Shown here in pieces: positions 55,830 to 64,000 of a stretch of DNA of 64,000 nt (its first letter is position 1; every line of letters starts with the position of its first letter). The notes beneath the pieces were generated by a model. The model was not told where the DNA came from. It did no database searches and worked only from the letters and a program-made list of their open reading frames with translations. The position numbers and the translations under genes were made by a program. This DNA comes from an uncultured Erythrobacter sp. (GTDB lineage Bacteria > Pseudomonadota > Alphaproteobacteria > Sphingomonadales > Sphingomonadaceae). The stretch is taken from positions 1,898,501-1,962,500 of the forward strand of contig CANLPY010000001.1 in assembly GCA_947493165.1 (NCBI GenBank), given 5' to 3'.

Positions 55830-56846
55830 ATGCCGGGCATACTGCTCGAAACCTTAAAAGGTACGAAACACGAAAAAGTTCCCGTCTGGCTCATGCGGCA
55901 GGCCGGTAGGTATTTACCCGAATACAGGGAGTTACGCGCTGATAAGGGTGGATTTCTGGAGCTCGTCTATGACAGCGAAGCGGCTGCTGAAATCACTGTT
56001 CAGCCAATCCGCCGCTTTGGTTTTGACGGAGCGATCCTGTTTTCTGATATTCTGATCGTTCCGCATGCGATGGGTCAGGGCCTAGCATTTCTGGCGGGCG
56101 AAGGACCGAAGCTCAGCCCGACGTTGCTTGAGGCGAAGCTGGAAGATTTCACTGCGGCGCCAGAGCGCTTTGATCCAATCTATGAAACTGTGCGCCTGAC
56201 GTGCGGCATGATCAGCGATGATGTGACCATGTTGGGTTTTGCAGGCAGCCCGTGGACGGTTGCAACCTACATGATTGCGGGTGAGGGCAGTAAGGACCAG
56301 GGAGCGGCCCGTTTACTGGCTTACCGAGATCCTGCCCGGATGCAGGCAATTATGGGCGCAATCATCGACGTGACGATCGGATATTTGCGCGGTCAGATTG
56401 ATGCCGGAGCTGAGGCAATCCAATTGTTTGACAGCTGGGCTGGTAGTCTTGCGCCCGATGAGTTTGAACGCTGGGTTATCGCGCCAAACGCGGCAATCGT
56501 TGCAGCTATCAAGCAATCACACCCCGATACGCCAATCATTGGTTTTCCCAAGGGAGCTGGCGCGAAATTGCCAGCCTATGCCAAAGAAACAGGTGTTGAT
56601 GCGATCGGCATGGATGAAACGCTTGATCCGGCTTGGGTCCATTCGGTTTTGCCAGAAGGTATGCCAGTGCAAGGCAATTTTGATCCATTGCTGCTTGAGG
56701 CGGGCGGCGACGCCATAACCGCTCGCGCCAAGCACATCCTCCGTGCTTTTGCTGAGCGTCCCCATGTCTTCAATCTGGGTCACGGCATAGGCCAGCACAC
56801 CCCGATTGCGCATGTAGAGACGCTGCTCGCGGCTGTGAGGGGGTGA
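55830..56846 (+). CDS. hemE: Uroporphyrinogen decarboxylase
   Basis: Makes coproporphyrinogen III in haem synthesis. 338 residues with KVPVWLMRQAGRYLPEYRELR (substrate-binding Arg), FSDILIVPHAMGQGL, GFAGSPWTVATYMI and NLGHGIGQHTPIAHV. ATG 55830 gives the family N-terminus. Its promoter region overlaps the proposed origin's AT-rich stretch. hemJ follows after 31 bp. Confidence 0.96.
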   Translation: MPGILLETLKGTKHEKVPVWLMRQAGRYLPEYRELRADKGGFLELVYDSEAAAEITVQPIRRFGFDGAILFSDILIVPHAMGQGLAFLAGEGPKLSPTLLEAKLEDFTAAPERFDPIYETVRLTCGMISDDVTMLGFAGSPWTVATYMIAGEGSKDQGAARLLAYRDPARMQAIMGAIIDVTIGYLRGQIDAGAEAIQLFDSWAGSLAPDEFERWVIAPNAAIVAAIKQSHPDTPIIGFPKGAGAKLPAYAKETGVDAIGMDETLDPAWVHSVLPEGMPVQGNFDPLLLEAGGDAITARAKHILRAFAERPHVFNLGHGIGQHTPIAHVETLLAAVRG

Positions 56847-56877
56847 AAATGCTGACAAGGCTCCCTACACAGGCTGC

Positions 56878-57321
56878 ATGCACGAAGCGATTTCCTTGAT
56901 GTATTTCTGGCTCAAGGCTGGCCATGTCATTTTTATGGTGTTTTGGCTCGCGGGGCTGTTCATGCTTCCGCGCCAGTGCATTTACATGCTCGATCACGCC
57001 TCAGGTTCTGAGGGTGAGGCGAAATGGGCCACGCGCATGGGTAAATTGCGCAAGATCATCCTTACGCCCGCTCTGATTGTTGTCTGGGTACTGGGTCTAA
57101 CTTTGGCCTACACTACCGGTGCTTTCACGCAGGGTTGGTTCCACGTAAAGCTCCTTTTGGTGTTGGTTTTGACGGGCTATCACGGGTGGCTGGTGGCCAA
57201 GACAAAAGCAATGGCGCGCGGCGAACGACCGCTCACAGAAAAGCAATTACGCTTGGTTGGTGAAGTCCCTGGACTGATTCTCGTGCTGATCGTAGTTTTG
57301 GTGTACATCAAACCCTTCTGA
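56878..57321 (+). CDS. hemJ: Protoporphyrinogen oxidase HemJ
   Basis: 147-residue, four-helix membrane protein of the HemJ family: YFWLKAGHVIFMVFWLAGLFMLPR with the conserved His and Arg, and GWFHVKLLLVLVLTGYHGW. It oxidises protoporphyrinogen IX to protoporphyrin IX with a quinone. It directly follows hemE. Confidence 0.93.
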   Translation: MHEAISLMYFWLKAGHVIFMVFWLAGLFMLPRQCIYMLDHASGSEGEAKWATRMGKLRKIILTPALIVVWVLGLTLAYTTGAFTQGWFHVKLLLVLVLTGYHGWLVAKTKAMARGERPLTEKQLRLVGEVPGLILVLIVVLVYIKPF

Positions 57322-57419
57322 TCGGCGGCTTTGCGCTGATTTTTGCGCACGCCGAACTTATCCCGGCGTTATCCAGGGGCTTGCGACGTGGGTTTTTGGC
57401 TCAGCAAGCGATTCCGCGA

Positions 57420-57448
57420 TTGACCTAAGCGCCTGCGACTCATATTTT
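57420..57448 (+). promoter_or_regulatory. Probable promoter of rho
   Basis: TTGACC (57420-57425), 17 bases, then TATTTT (57443-57448). The start would be near 57455, leaving about 150 bases of leader before rho. The 283-base interval has no gene; two TTATCC motifs (about 57359 and 57369) are weak DnaA-like sites. Confidence 0.55.
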
Positions 57449-57604
57449 GGTACACCTCAACACCGGCTTTGATTGCGCGCCATATGCGTTATCAGGTCTG
57501 CTTTCTCCAAGCCCAAGCCTTGCTCGCGATGACGCGGTAGGGCGCCTCGTTTTCAAGAGGTATTGACCCCGCCGGCTATCACCCAAGACGGAAATTCAAA
57601 ACTC

Positions 57605-58870
57605 ATGCATCTCAAAGACTTAAAACTCAAAACACCAGCAGAACTCGTCCAGATGGCCGAAGAATTGGGCGTTGAAAGCGCCTCGACCATGCGCCGCCAG
57701 GACTTGCTGTTCAGCATCTTGCGCGAACTGGCAGAGGATGAAGATTACAACGAAGATATTATGGGCATTGGCACAATCGAAGTGCTGCAGGATGGTTTCG
57801 GGTTTCTGCGCTCACCAGACGCGAATTACCTCGCTGGGCCGGGCGATATCTACGTTTCGCCCAATCAAATCCGCAAATGGGGTTTGCGCACTGGCGACAC
57901 CGTCGAAGGGCAAATTCGTGCGCCGAAAGAGGGTGAGCGCTATTTTGCGCTGACAGACCTTACGAGCGTAAACTTCGAAGATCCCGAGAAGGTGCGGATG
58001 CGCACCAATTTCGATAACTTAACACCGCTCTATCCCGATCAGAAGCTGACGCTTGATCAAGCTGATCCAACGGTGACCGACAAGTCGGCGCGCGTGATCG
58101 ATATCATTTCGCCGCAAGGTAAGGGCCAACGCGCCTTGATTGTGGCGCCGCCACGAACCGGTAAGACAGTGCTGCTCCAAAACATCGCCAAAGCGATTAC
58201 GGACAATCACCCTGAGGTCTTCCTGCTTGTTCTGCTGGTTGATGAGCGGCCTGAAGAAGTCACCGATATGCAGCGCAGCGTTAAGGGTGAAGTGATTTCT
58301 TCAACCTTTGATGAGCCTGCCAATCGCCACGTTCAAGTGGCTGAAATGGTTATCGAAAAGGCAAAGCGTCTTGTCGAACATAAGAATGACGTGGTGATCT
58401 TGCTGGATTCAATCACACGTCTGGGGCGGGCGTACAACACGGTTGTCCCAAGTTCGGGCAAGGTGCTTACCGGCGGTGTTGATGCAAACGCCTTGCAACG
58501 CCCTAAGCGCTTCTTTGGTGCGGCGCGTAACATCGAAGAGGGCGGCTCGCTCTCAATCATTGCCACGGCGCTGATCGATACAGGCAGCCGCATGGATGAA
58601 GTGATCTTTGAGGAATTCAAAGGCACGGGTAACTCAGAGATTGTGCTTGATCGCAAGGTTGCCGACAAACGGATCTTCCCAGCTCTCGATGTTGGTAAGT
58701 CAGGCACGCGTAAGGAAGAATTGCTGGTTGATAAGGATCAGCTGTCCAAAATGTGGGTCCTGCGCCGGATTCTCATGCAAATGGGCACGATCGATGCGAT
58801 GGAATTCCTGCTCGACAAGATGAAAGATTCCAAGACCAATGAAGACTTCTTCGACACGATGAACCAGTAG
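57605..58870 (+). CDS. rho: Transcription termination factor Rho
   Basis: Hexameric RNA helicase that ends transcription. 421 residues: N-terminal [25 protein letters not shown]-binding cold-shock domain ([23 protein letters not shown]), Walker [11 protein letters not shown], the [15 protein letters not shown] segment, and [16 protein letters not shown] 57605 starts the family N-terminus. Overlaps no neighbour; the BLUF gene follows 12 bp on. Confidence 0.97.
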   Translation: MHLKDLKLKTPAELVQMAEELGVESASTMRRQDLLFSILRELAEDEDYNEDIMGIGTIEVLQDGFGFLRSPDANYLAGPGDIYVSPNQIRKWGLRTGDTVEGQIRAPKEGERYFALTDLTSVNFEDPEKVRMRTNFDNLTPLYPDQKLTLDQADPTVTDKSARVIDIISPQGKGQRALIVAPPRTGKTVLLQNIAKAITDNHPEVFLLVLLVDERPEEVTDMQRSVKGEVISSTFDEPANRHVQVAEMVIEKAKRLVEHKNDVVILLDSITRLGRAYNTVVPSSGKVLTGGVDANALQRPKRFFGAARNIEEGGSLSIIATALIDTGSRMDEVIFEEFKGTGNSEIVLDRKVADKRIFPALDVGKSGTRKEELLVDKDQLSKMWVLRRILMQMGTIDAMEFLLDKMKDSKTNEDFFDTMNQ

Positions 58871-58882
58871 GCAGATCGCCCG

Positions 58883-59275
58883 GTGATCACCCAATATCTC
58901 TATATCAGCACCGCACCCAGCCTATCGCGGGAAGAGGTAGATGGCATTATGGAAAGCAGTGCTCGTAACAACCCAGAACGTGGGATTACGGGACTGCTGC
59001 TCTATAATGGCCGTAATTTTCTTCAGTTGTTGGAGGGAAGCGAGGCTGAGTTGGTTTCACTTATGCTTCGCATTTCGCATGATCCCAGGCATTCGGGTGT
59101 TTCCGTTCTGGAACGGCGCATTATCGATGATCCGATGTGCCCAGGTTGGGCCATGCGCCGCGTTCTGATAGCTGAAAATATCGAGGAACGTCGCCGTGCT
59201 TTGGAAGCAGAACTGCCGGCGACGATTGATGCACAATTGCGCAATCTGATCATGAATTTTGCGGTTCTGAACTGA
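58883..59275 (+). CDS. BLUF domain blue-light sensor
   Basis: A 130-residue, single-domain protein that should bind FAD. All residues of the BLUF photocycle are present: Tyr7 in LYISTAP, Asn30 in ARNNPERGITG, Gln48 in NFLQLLEG, and Trp89/Met91 in CPGWAM. The start is GTG 58883, 12 bp after rho, so it is probably on the rho transcript. No output domain is attached, so a partner protein is needed. It is not a phosphodiesterase or cyclase itself. Confidence 0.92.
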   Translation: MITQYLYISTAPSLSREEVDGIMESSARNNPERGITGLLLYNGRNFLQLLEGSEAELVSLMLRISHDPRHSGVSVLERRIIDDPMCPGWAMRRVLIAENIEERRRALEAELPATIDAQLRNLIMNFAVLN

Positions 59276-59394
59276 TCATTTCTGATCGGTCACTGGCTCA
59301 AGGGTTGGTGGGAAATGATTGCGCGGTGACTATTTCCGCGCCAAACACTCTGCTTTGCTGCGGATAGCGACCGTTGGTGTGAAGGGGAATTGCG

Positions 59395-59658
59395 ATGAAA
59401 GTGAATGTCGAGATTGATTGCACACCAGAAGAAGCCCGCGCTTTTTTAGGCCTACCAGACGTGAGCAAGGCCAACGATATTTATGTCGACAACATCTCCA
59501 AAGCCATGAAGGGCGTCAGCAATCCTGAGCAATTGGCCGAATATGCGCAAGCCTTGGCTCCGATGGGGCAGGTTGGGCTGAAAATGTTCCAAAACTTTGT
59601 CGAAGGCGGCTTGCGCGCTGGCCTGGGTGGATCTTCGGGTTCCAAGAAAAAGGATTAA
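59395..59658 (+). CDS. Small conserved protein, DUF6489-like
   Basis: An 87-residue soluble protein starting MKVNVEIDCTPEEARAFLGLPD, ending in a Gly/Ser/Lys tail. It resembles a sphingomonad family I recall as DUF6489, of unknown function. GAAGGGGA upstream supports the start. It lies 36 bp before mnmE. Confidence 0.75.
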   Translation: MKVNVEIDCTPEEARAFLGLPDVSKANDIYVDNISKAMKGVSNPEQLAEYAQALAPMGQVGLKMFQNFVEGGLRAGLGGSSGSKKKD

Positions 59659-59694
59659 CTTGCTGAAATAAAAAGCAAGTTCAGGTGATTTTGT

Positions 59695-60972
59695 ATGACT
59701 GATACGATATTCGCCATTTCGAGTGGTGCACCGCCAGCTGCCATTGGAATAATTCGTATCAGCGGTCCGCTCGCAGGTTCAGTTTTAGAGCATTTGTCTG
59801 GCCGTGATTTTGAGCCCCGACGCGCGTCCCTCACTACGTTGAAGAATTCCCGCGGGTTGCCGCTCGATTCGGCGCTGGTTTTGTGGTTTCCAGGCCCTGA
59901 GACAGCCACTGGCGAAGATCTTGTCGAATTGCATTGTCATGGGGGTAGGGCGGTGCTGAGTGCGGTGTGCGAGGCCTTGGCGGCATTGCGCGGCCTCAGA
60001 GCAGCTGAAGCGGGCGAGTTTACCCGGCGTGCTTTTGCAAATGGTCGAATAGATCTGGCCGAAGCCGAAGGTTTGGGTGACTTGCTAAGTGCGGAGACCG
60101 AACTCCAGCGGGCTGCAGCGATGCAAATGGCCGGCGGTATCTTTTCAGCGCAAGTGGACGAATGGCGAAGCGAAGTCTTGCGACTTTCTGCCCAAGTGGA
60201 GGCGGCGCTTGATTTTTCTGATGAGGATGATGTTAGCGAATTGCCTCCCCAATTTGCGCAAGGCTTGATCGCTTTGAGCACGCAGTTGGAGGATTGGTGC
60301 TCACGCCCAAGAGTGGAGAAATTGGGTGAGGGGTTCCGGGTTGTGCTCGCTGGGCCGCCGAATTCGGGCAAATCGACACTGTTCAACGCTCTCATTGAAA
60401 GCGAGGCTGCTATAACCTCTGATATTGCAGGAACCACGCGTGATGTAATCGAACGCAATGTGGCGATTGAGAGCATTCCATTCAGTTTTGTTGATACCGC
60501 AGGACTTCACGATGGCAGTGGTGATCAGATTGAGCGGATTGGAATCGAGCGTGCGCAAGTGGAGCTGGCGAGGGCTGACTTGGTGCTTTGGCTTGGGCCA
60601 GAAGGGCGGGGGCCAGACGACGCTTGGGAAATTGCGGCACGCGCAGATGCGGATGATTTTACACCCAAGAGTAAGGCGCAGTTTGCGGTGTCGGCTTCGA
60701 CGGGAGTGGGAGTTCAGGAACTCAAGCTGGCATTGGTCGAAAAGGGTCGCGATGCGATGCCACGTCCTGGCGAGGCGGCATTGAATGCGCGCCAACATGC
60801 CTTGTTGAGTGACGCTTTGGATGCATTGCTGGGCGCTCAAAAGGTCTCAGACCCATTGTTGTGCGGTGAAGAATTACGGCGTGCTCGGGCGGCTTTCGAT
60901 CGCCTAATTGGCAAGGCGACCACGGAGGATATGCTCGACGCCCTGTTTGGCCGGTTCTGCATCGGGAAGTAG
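59695..60972 (+). CDS. mnmE: tRNA uridine-5-carboxymethylaminomethyl modification GTPase MnmE
   Basis: With MnmG modifies U34 of certain tRNAs. 425 residues: N-terminal TrmE domain (DTIFAISSGAPPAAIGIIRISG), a helical domain, an inserted G domain (GPPNSGKSTL, DIAGTTRD, DTAGL) and the C-terminal FCIGK whose Cys is needed. Slightly short for the family, but all parts are present. parS follows 54 bp after its stop. Confidence 0.95.
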   Translation: MTDTIFAISSGAPPAAIGIIRISGPLAGSVLEHLSGRDFEPRRASLTTLKNSRGLPLDSALVLWFPGPETATGEDLVELHCHGGRAVLSAVCEALAALRGLRAAEAGEFTRRAFANGRIDLAEAEGLGDLLSAETELQRAAAMQMAGGIFSAQVDEWRSEVLRLSAQVEAALDFSDEDDVSELPPQFAQGLIALSTQLEDWCSRPRVEKLGEGFRVVLAGPPNSGKSTLFNALIESEAAITSDIAGTTRDVIERNVAIESIPFSFVDTAGLHDGSGDQIERIGIERAQVELARADLVLWLGPEGRGPDDAWEIAARADADDFTPKSKAQFAVSASTGVGVQELKLALVEKGRDAMPRPGEAALNARQHALLSDALDALLGAQKVSDPLLCGEELRRARAAFDRLIGKATTEDMLDALFGRFCIGK

Positions 60973-61025
60973 CGCAAGTGGGTTGTACGATGCCTCAGGG
61001 TGTCGTTTTGGCGCAATATCTGCGG

Positions 61026-61041
61026 TGTTTCACGTGAAACA
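61026..61041. other. parS centromere site 1
   Basis: TGTTTCACGTGAAACA, a perfect 16-bp palindrome equal to the bacterial parS consensus. It lies between mnmE and mnmG, about 40 bp before the mnmG start. ParB should bind it. Confidence 0.93.
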
Positions 61042-61080
61042 TCTTTGACGCTGGTGACCACAAGCCTTATCTGTGTTGCT

Positions 61081-62934
61081 ATGCACGACTTTGATGTTCT
61101 TGTGATTGGCGGCGGGCACGCCGGGGTGGAGGCTGCTTGTGGAGCGGCCCGCATGGGTGCGCGCACTGGTCTTGTCAGCTTTGATCTCAATGCAATCGGA
61201 GCGATGAGCTGTAATCCAGCCATTGGCGGGCTTGGTAAGGGGCATTTGGTTCGTGAGGTCGATGCGCTAGACGGTGTGTTAGGGCGCGCCGCAGATGCCG
61301 GCGCAATTCATTACCGCATGCTCAACCGCTCAAAGGGCAGTGCTGTATGGGGCCCTAGGGTGCAAGCGGACCGCAAGCTGTTCAAGGCAGAAGTGCAACG
61401 CATAGTCCATGCACAAGGGAGCCTGGCCCTAATTGAGGGGGAAGCGGCTGCGCTTTCGTTAAAAAGGGGGGCAGTTGCGGGGCTGGAATTAGCGGATGGC
61501 ACATTATACCGCGCACCGCGAGTGATCCTCTGCACTGGCACATTCCTTGGCGGATCACTCTTTCGCGGCGAAGAACGGTTTGAGGGCGGGCGCATTGGTG
61601 AGAATTCAGCTCAGCGCCTTGCGGCGCAGTTGCGCGAAGCGAAATTGCCGATGGCACGCCTCAAAACAGGGACCCCGCCTCGCATTGATGGCCGGACGAT
61701 TGATTGGGCGGCCTTGCCAGAGCAACCATCCGATGACGAACAATGGACAATGTCTGCACTGACGCCGGGCAGGGTCAATCCTCAGGTGTTTTGCGCCATT
61801 ACTCGGACAACGGAAGCGTCACACGCTGCGATTCGGGCGAATTTGCACCGTTCTCCGCTATTTTCCGGCGCTATTGATGCCGCAGGGCCTCGTTATTGCC
61901 CCTCTATCGAGGATAAGATTCACCGCTTTGGGGATCGAGATGGTCATCAGGTGTTCTTAGAGCCCGAGGGCCTCTGCACACATTTGGTCTATCCCAACGG
62001 GATCAGCACCTCTTTACCCGTCGATGTGCAGCATGAAATGGTTCGCGCAATGCCGGGTCTTGCAGCAGCCGTTATCGTTGAGCCGGGCTATGCGGTGGAA
62101 TATGATCACATTGATCCGCGCGCTCTTACGCCAGACTTGCAGTTGCGTGCCATTCCCGGCCTATATTGTGCTGGCCAAATCAATGGCACAACAGGCTATG
62201 AAGAGGCCGCCGCGCAGGGTTTGGTTGCAGGGTTGAGTGCTGCGGCCGAGGAGTTGGGTGCGGCTCCACCAGCTCTTGACCGGGCGAACAGCTACATCGC
62301 GGTCATGATCGACGATTTAACCCTGCAAGGGGTGAGTGAGCCATATCGGATGCTGACATCGCGGGCGGAGTACCGGCTGCGTTTGCGCGCGAATAACGCT
62401 TCAACCCGCCTCACACCTTTGGGATTGGATGCCGGTTGTATTGGTACAGCGCGCACAGAATGGTTTGAGGCCCGCGAAGCATCGCGCGATGAACTGACGG
62501 CAATCTTTGATCGCAAGCTGCATTCAAAGCTGTTGGCTGACGCTGACCTTCCTGTGCGACGCGATGGAGGTGAGAAGTCTGTTTCGGAATGGGTGCGGCA
62601 TGATGGGATTGCCCTTGCTGATCTCCAACCATGGATTGATGAAGATTTGACGCAGAACGCCGAAATGCTGGCAGAACTGGCTGAGGATGCCGCCTATGCA
62701 CCGTATCTTGCCCGGCAAGAAGCCGAGCTGCGCGATCTAAGAGCAAGTGAAGGTTTGGGTCTCTCTCACGATTTCCCATTCAGTGAGGTTCCAGGTTTGT
62801 CATCTGAGATGATTGAGCGACTTACATCGGCGAAGCCTCCGACACTTGCTGCGGCAGGGCGCGTTCCCGGAATTACGCCAGCGGCGTTATCAGCGTTGCT
62901 TGTCTATGCGCGCCGGTGGCAAGCTGCTGCATGA
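61081..62934 (+). CDS. mnmG: tRNA modification enzyme MnmG (GidA)
   Basis: FAD- and tetrahydrofolate-dependent partner of MnmE. 617 residues: [23 protein letters not shown] (FAD site), [27 protein letters not shown] and the C-terminal helical domain ending in LPAALSAL-type sequence ([16 protein letters not shown]). ATG 61081 starts at the usual [12 protein letters not shown]. Its stop overlaps the rsmG start (ATGA). Confidence 0.96.
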   Translation: MHDFDVLVIGGGHAGVEAACGAARMGARTGLVSFDLNAIGAMSCNPAIGGLGKGHLVREVDALDGVLGRAADAGAIHYRMLNRSKGSAVWGPRVQADRKLFKAEVQRIVHAQGSLALIEGEAAALSLKRGAVAGLELADGTLYRAPRVILCTGTFLGGSLFRGEERFEGGRIGENSAQRLAAQLREAKLPMARLKTGTPPRIDGRTIDWAALPEQPSDDEQWTMSALTPGRVNPQVFCAITRTTEASHAAIRANLHRSPLFSGAIDAAGPRYCPSIEDKIHRFGDRDGHQVFLEPEGLCTHLVYPNGISTSLPVDVQHEMVRAMPGLAAAVIVEPGYAVEYDHIDPRALTPDLQLRAIPGLYCAGQINGTTGYEEAAAQGLVAGLSAAAEELGAAPPALDRANSYIAVMIDDLTLQGVSEPYRMLTSRAEYRLRLRANNASTRLTPLGLDAGCIGTARTEWFEAREASRDELTAIFDRKLHSKLLADADLPVRRDGGEKSVSEWVRHDGIALADLQPWIDEDLTQNAEMLAELAEDAAYAPYLARQEAELRDLRASEGLGLSHDFPFSEVPGLSSEMIERLTSAKPPTLAAAGRVPGITPAALSALLVYARRWQAAA

Positions 62935-63572
62935 ATTCGCCAAGGTTGATCACTTCGGAAGAGCAAGCGCGCAGCTACACGGCAAGCTGGGCGAACCCAG
63001 AGGCGATGGAGCGTATTGAACGCTTTGCAGCTTTACTAATCGAGGAAAATCAGCGTCAAAATTTAATCTCGAAACCATCTGAAGCGCATATTTGGCAGCG
63101 CCACATCGCTGATAGCGCGCAATTACTCGCTCATGTTCCACGTGAAACAATTGAGGCATCCGAAGGTGATTGTTGGATGGATCTTGGCACAGGCGCAGGC
63201 TTTCCGGGGATAATCCTCGCCGCTATTTTGCCAACAATTGAGTTTACTTTGGTCGAATCTCGGGCGCGCCGCGTGGAGTTTCTGAACGGTGCTGTTGAGG
63301 TGCTCAATCTTAAACAGTGTAAGATCATCGGTGAGCGCTTGGAGCGGATAAAACCCTTTCCTGTCCGTATCATAACGGCACGAGCGTTTGCTCCGCTCGA
63401 CAAACTCCTCCGTTTATCCTCACCCTTTTCCACCGACGCAACGCGTTACATATTGCCCAAAGGTCGCTCCGCAGCGCACGAATTGAAGTCGCAAAAGGCT
63501 CCGACTCGGAAAATGTTCCACGTGGAACAATCATTGACCGATGAAGAGGCAGGTATCATCGTAAATCGGTGA
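62931..63572 (+). CDS. rsmG: 16S rRNA (guanine(527)-N7)-methyltransferase RsmG
   Basis: 213 residues: SAM-binding [19 protein letters not shown] and [15 protein letters not shown] as in RsmG/GidB. ATG 62931 overlaps mnmG by 4 bp and is preferred over longer frames. It contains two parS sites (63134 and 63514), so its coding sequence also holds centromere DNA. Confidence 0.94.
   Translation: MNSPRLITSEEQARSYTASWANPEAMERIERFAALLIEENQRQNLISKPSEAHIWQRHIADSAQLLAHVPRETIEASEGDCWMDLGTGAGFPGIILAAILPTIEFTLVESRARRVEFLNGAVEVLNLKQCKIIGERLERIKPFPVRIITARAFAPLDKLLRLSSPFSTDATRYILPKGRSAAHELKSQKAPTRKMFHVEQSLTDEEAGIIVNR
63134..63149. other. parS centromere site 2
   Basis: TGTTCCACGTGAAACA, matching the consensus TGTTNCACGTGAAACA exactly. 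It lies inside rsmG. Confidence 0.93.
63514..63529. other. parS centromere site 3
   Basis: TGTTCCACGTGGAACA, a perfect palindrome and a consensus variant. It lies near the rsmG end, about 100 bp before parA. Confidence 0.92.
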
Positions 63573-63626
63573 TATTCGCTGCCGAATGGGTCTAGGGCGA
63601 ATTTGGGCACGAAAGGCGGAGCATTT

Positions 63627-64000
63627 ATGCTGACAATCGCAATTGCGAACCAAAAGGGTGGGGTGGGCAAGACCACAACCGCTATCAATATTGCCACTGC
63701 CATGGCCGCAACAGGTTGGCGCACGTTGCTGATTGATCTCGACCCGCAAGGTAATGCCTCAACCGGAATGGGCGTAAATGCGGCGGATCGTGGGCTTTCG
63801 AGCTATGATTTGCTGGTCGATCAAGTGACTCTCGCTGATGCTACTGTGCCAACCAGTATCCCAGGCTTGGATATCGTGCCCGCGACAGTTGATTTGAGTG
63901 GGGCTGAAATTGAGCTAGTGTCAGTGGAGCAGCGGACTGATCGCCTGCAGGCGGCGCTGGCCGATCACTCAGAGCACGACATTTGCTTCATAGATTGCCC
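63627..64000 (+). CDS. parA: Chromosome partitioning protein ParA, N-terminal part
   Basis: Cut by the right edge of the window; about 125 residues are seen. Deviant Walker A KGGVGKTT follows MLTIAIANQ, then Walker A' LLIDLDPQGNAS, so it is the ATPase of the ParABS system that moves parS-ParB from the old pole. GGAG lies about six bases before ATG 63627. parB should follow outside the window. Confidence 0.95.
   Translation, partial: MLTIAIANQKGGVGKTTTAINIATAMAATGWRTLLIDLDPQGNASTGMGVNAADRGLSSYDLLVDQVTLADATVPTSIPGLDIVPATVDLSGAEIELVSVEQRTDRLQAALADHSEHDICFIDC

Overview
The window reads as chromosomal DNA of an alphaproteobacterium of the order Sphingomonadales, most likely family Erythrobacteraceae. 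The grounds are the protein style of the housekeeping genes, the SUF-only iron-sulfur operon led by an Rrf2 regulator, UrcA and PopZ-family proteins, a DUF885 lipoprotein, a BLUF photosensor, and the alphaproteobacterial order ppsR - origin - hemE - hemJ - rho - mnmE - mnmG - rsmG - parA. The genus is an inference from memory; no search was run. I see no phage, insertion sequence, CRISPR array, tRNA or rRNA. Genes are dense, with many 1-8 bp start/stop overlaps.

Left part (1-14.3 kb): end of nadC, a small membrane protein, an exported RNase T2, a chemotaxis-type receptor, a membrane-anchored rhodanese, tadA, rpmB, a phytase-like secreted protein, an M23 peptidase lipoprotein, a DUF2093 protein, xseA and purD with start codons that overlap head to head, a lipoprotein cytochrome c, a PfkB-family (adenosine) kinase, an EI24-type membrane protein, a lipoprotein and an internally duplicated acidic protein. 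14.4-20.9 kb: a continuous minus-strand suf operon (regulator, sufB, unknown gene, DUF559 gene, sufC, sufD, sufS, sufT, sufA).

Middle part (20.9-48.8 kb): DUF885 protein, an AraC-type regulator preceded by a small terminator-ended transcript candidate, pyrD, gamma-glutamyltransferase, an acyl-CoA synthetase, a fused ThiS-ThiG, a MerC-like protein behind a Zur-like box, ctaA, cutA, rplM-rpsI (S9 with a long charged extension), a metallophosphoesterase, UrcA, a LytS/LytTR two-component pair, fumC, a divergent operon of a degenerate isoaspartyl methyltransferase with tolC and a PopZ-family gene, an S9 peptidase, a thioredoxin-fold ferredoxin, a CBS protein, an ErpA-like protein and xth.

Right part (48.8-64 kb): genes from sleB to ppsR are all on the minus strand and those from hemE onward are all on the plus strand. 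The switch occurs at an AT-rich intergenic region (55.48-55.83 kb) beside hemE, the position of the chromosomal origin in Caulobacter-type genomes. Three parS centromere sites lie 5-8 kb away, next to and inside mnmG/rsmG and just before parA, which runs off the window. This stretch is therefore the probable replication-origin and segregation neighbourhood. Haem genes (hemE, hemJ), rho and a blue-light BLUF protein sit directly beside it.
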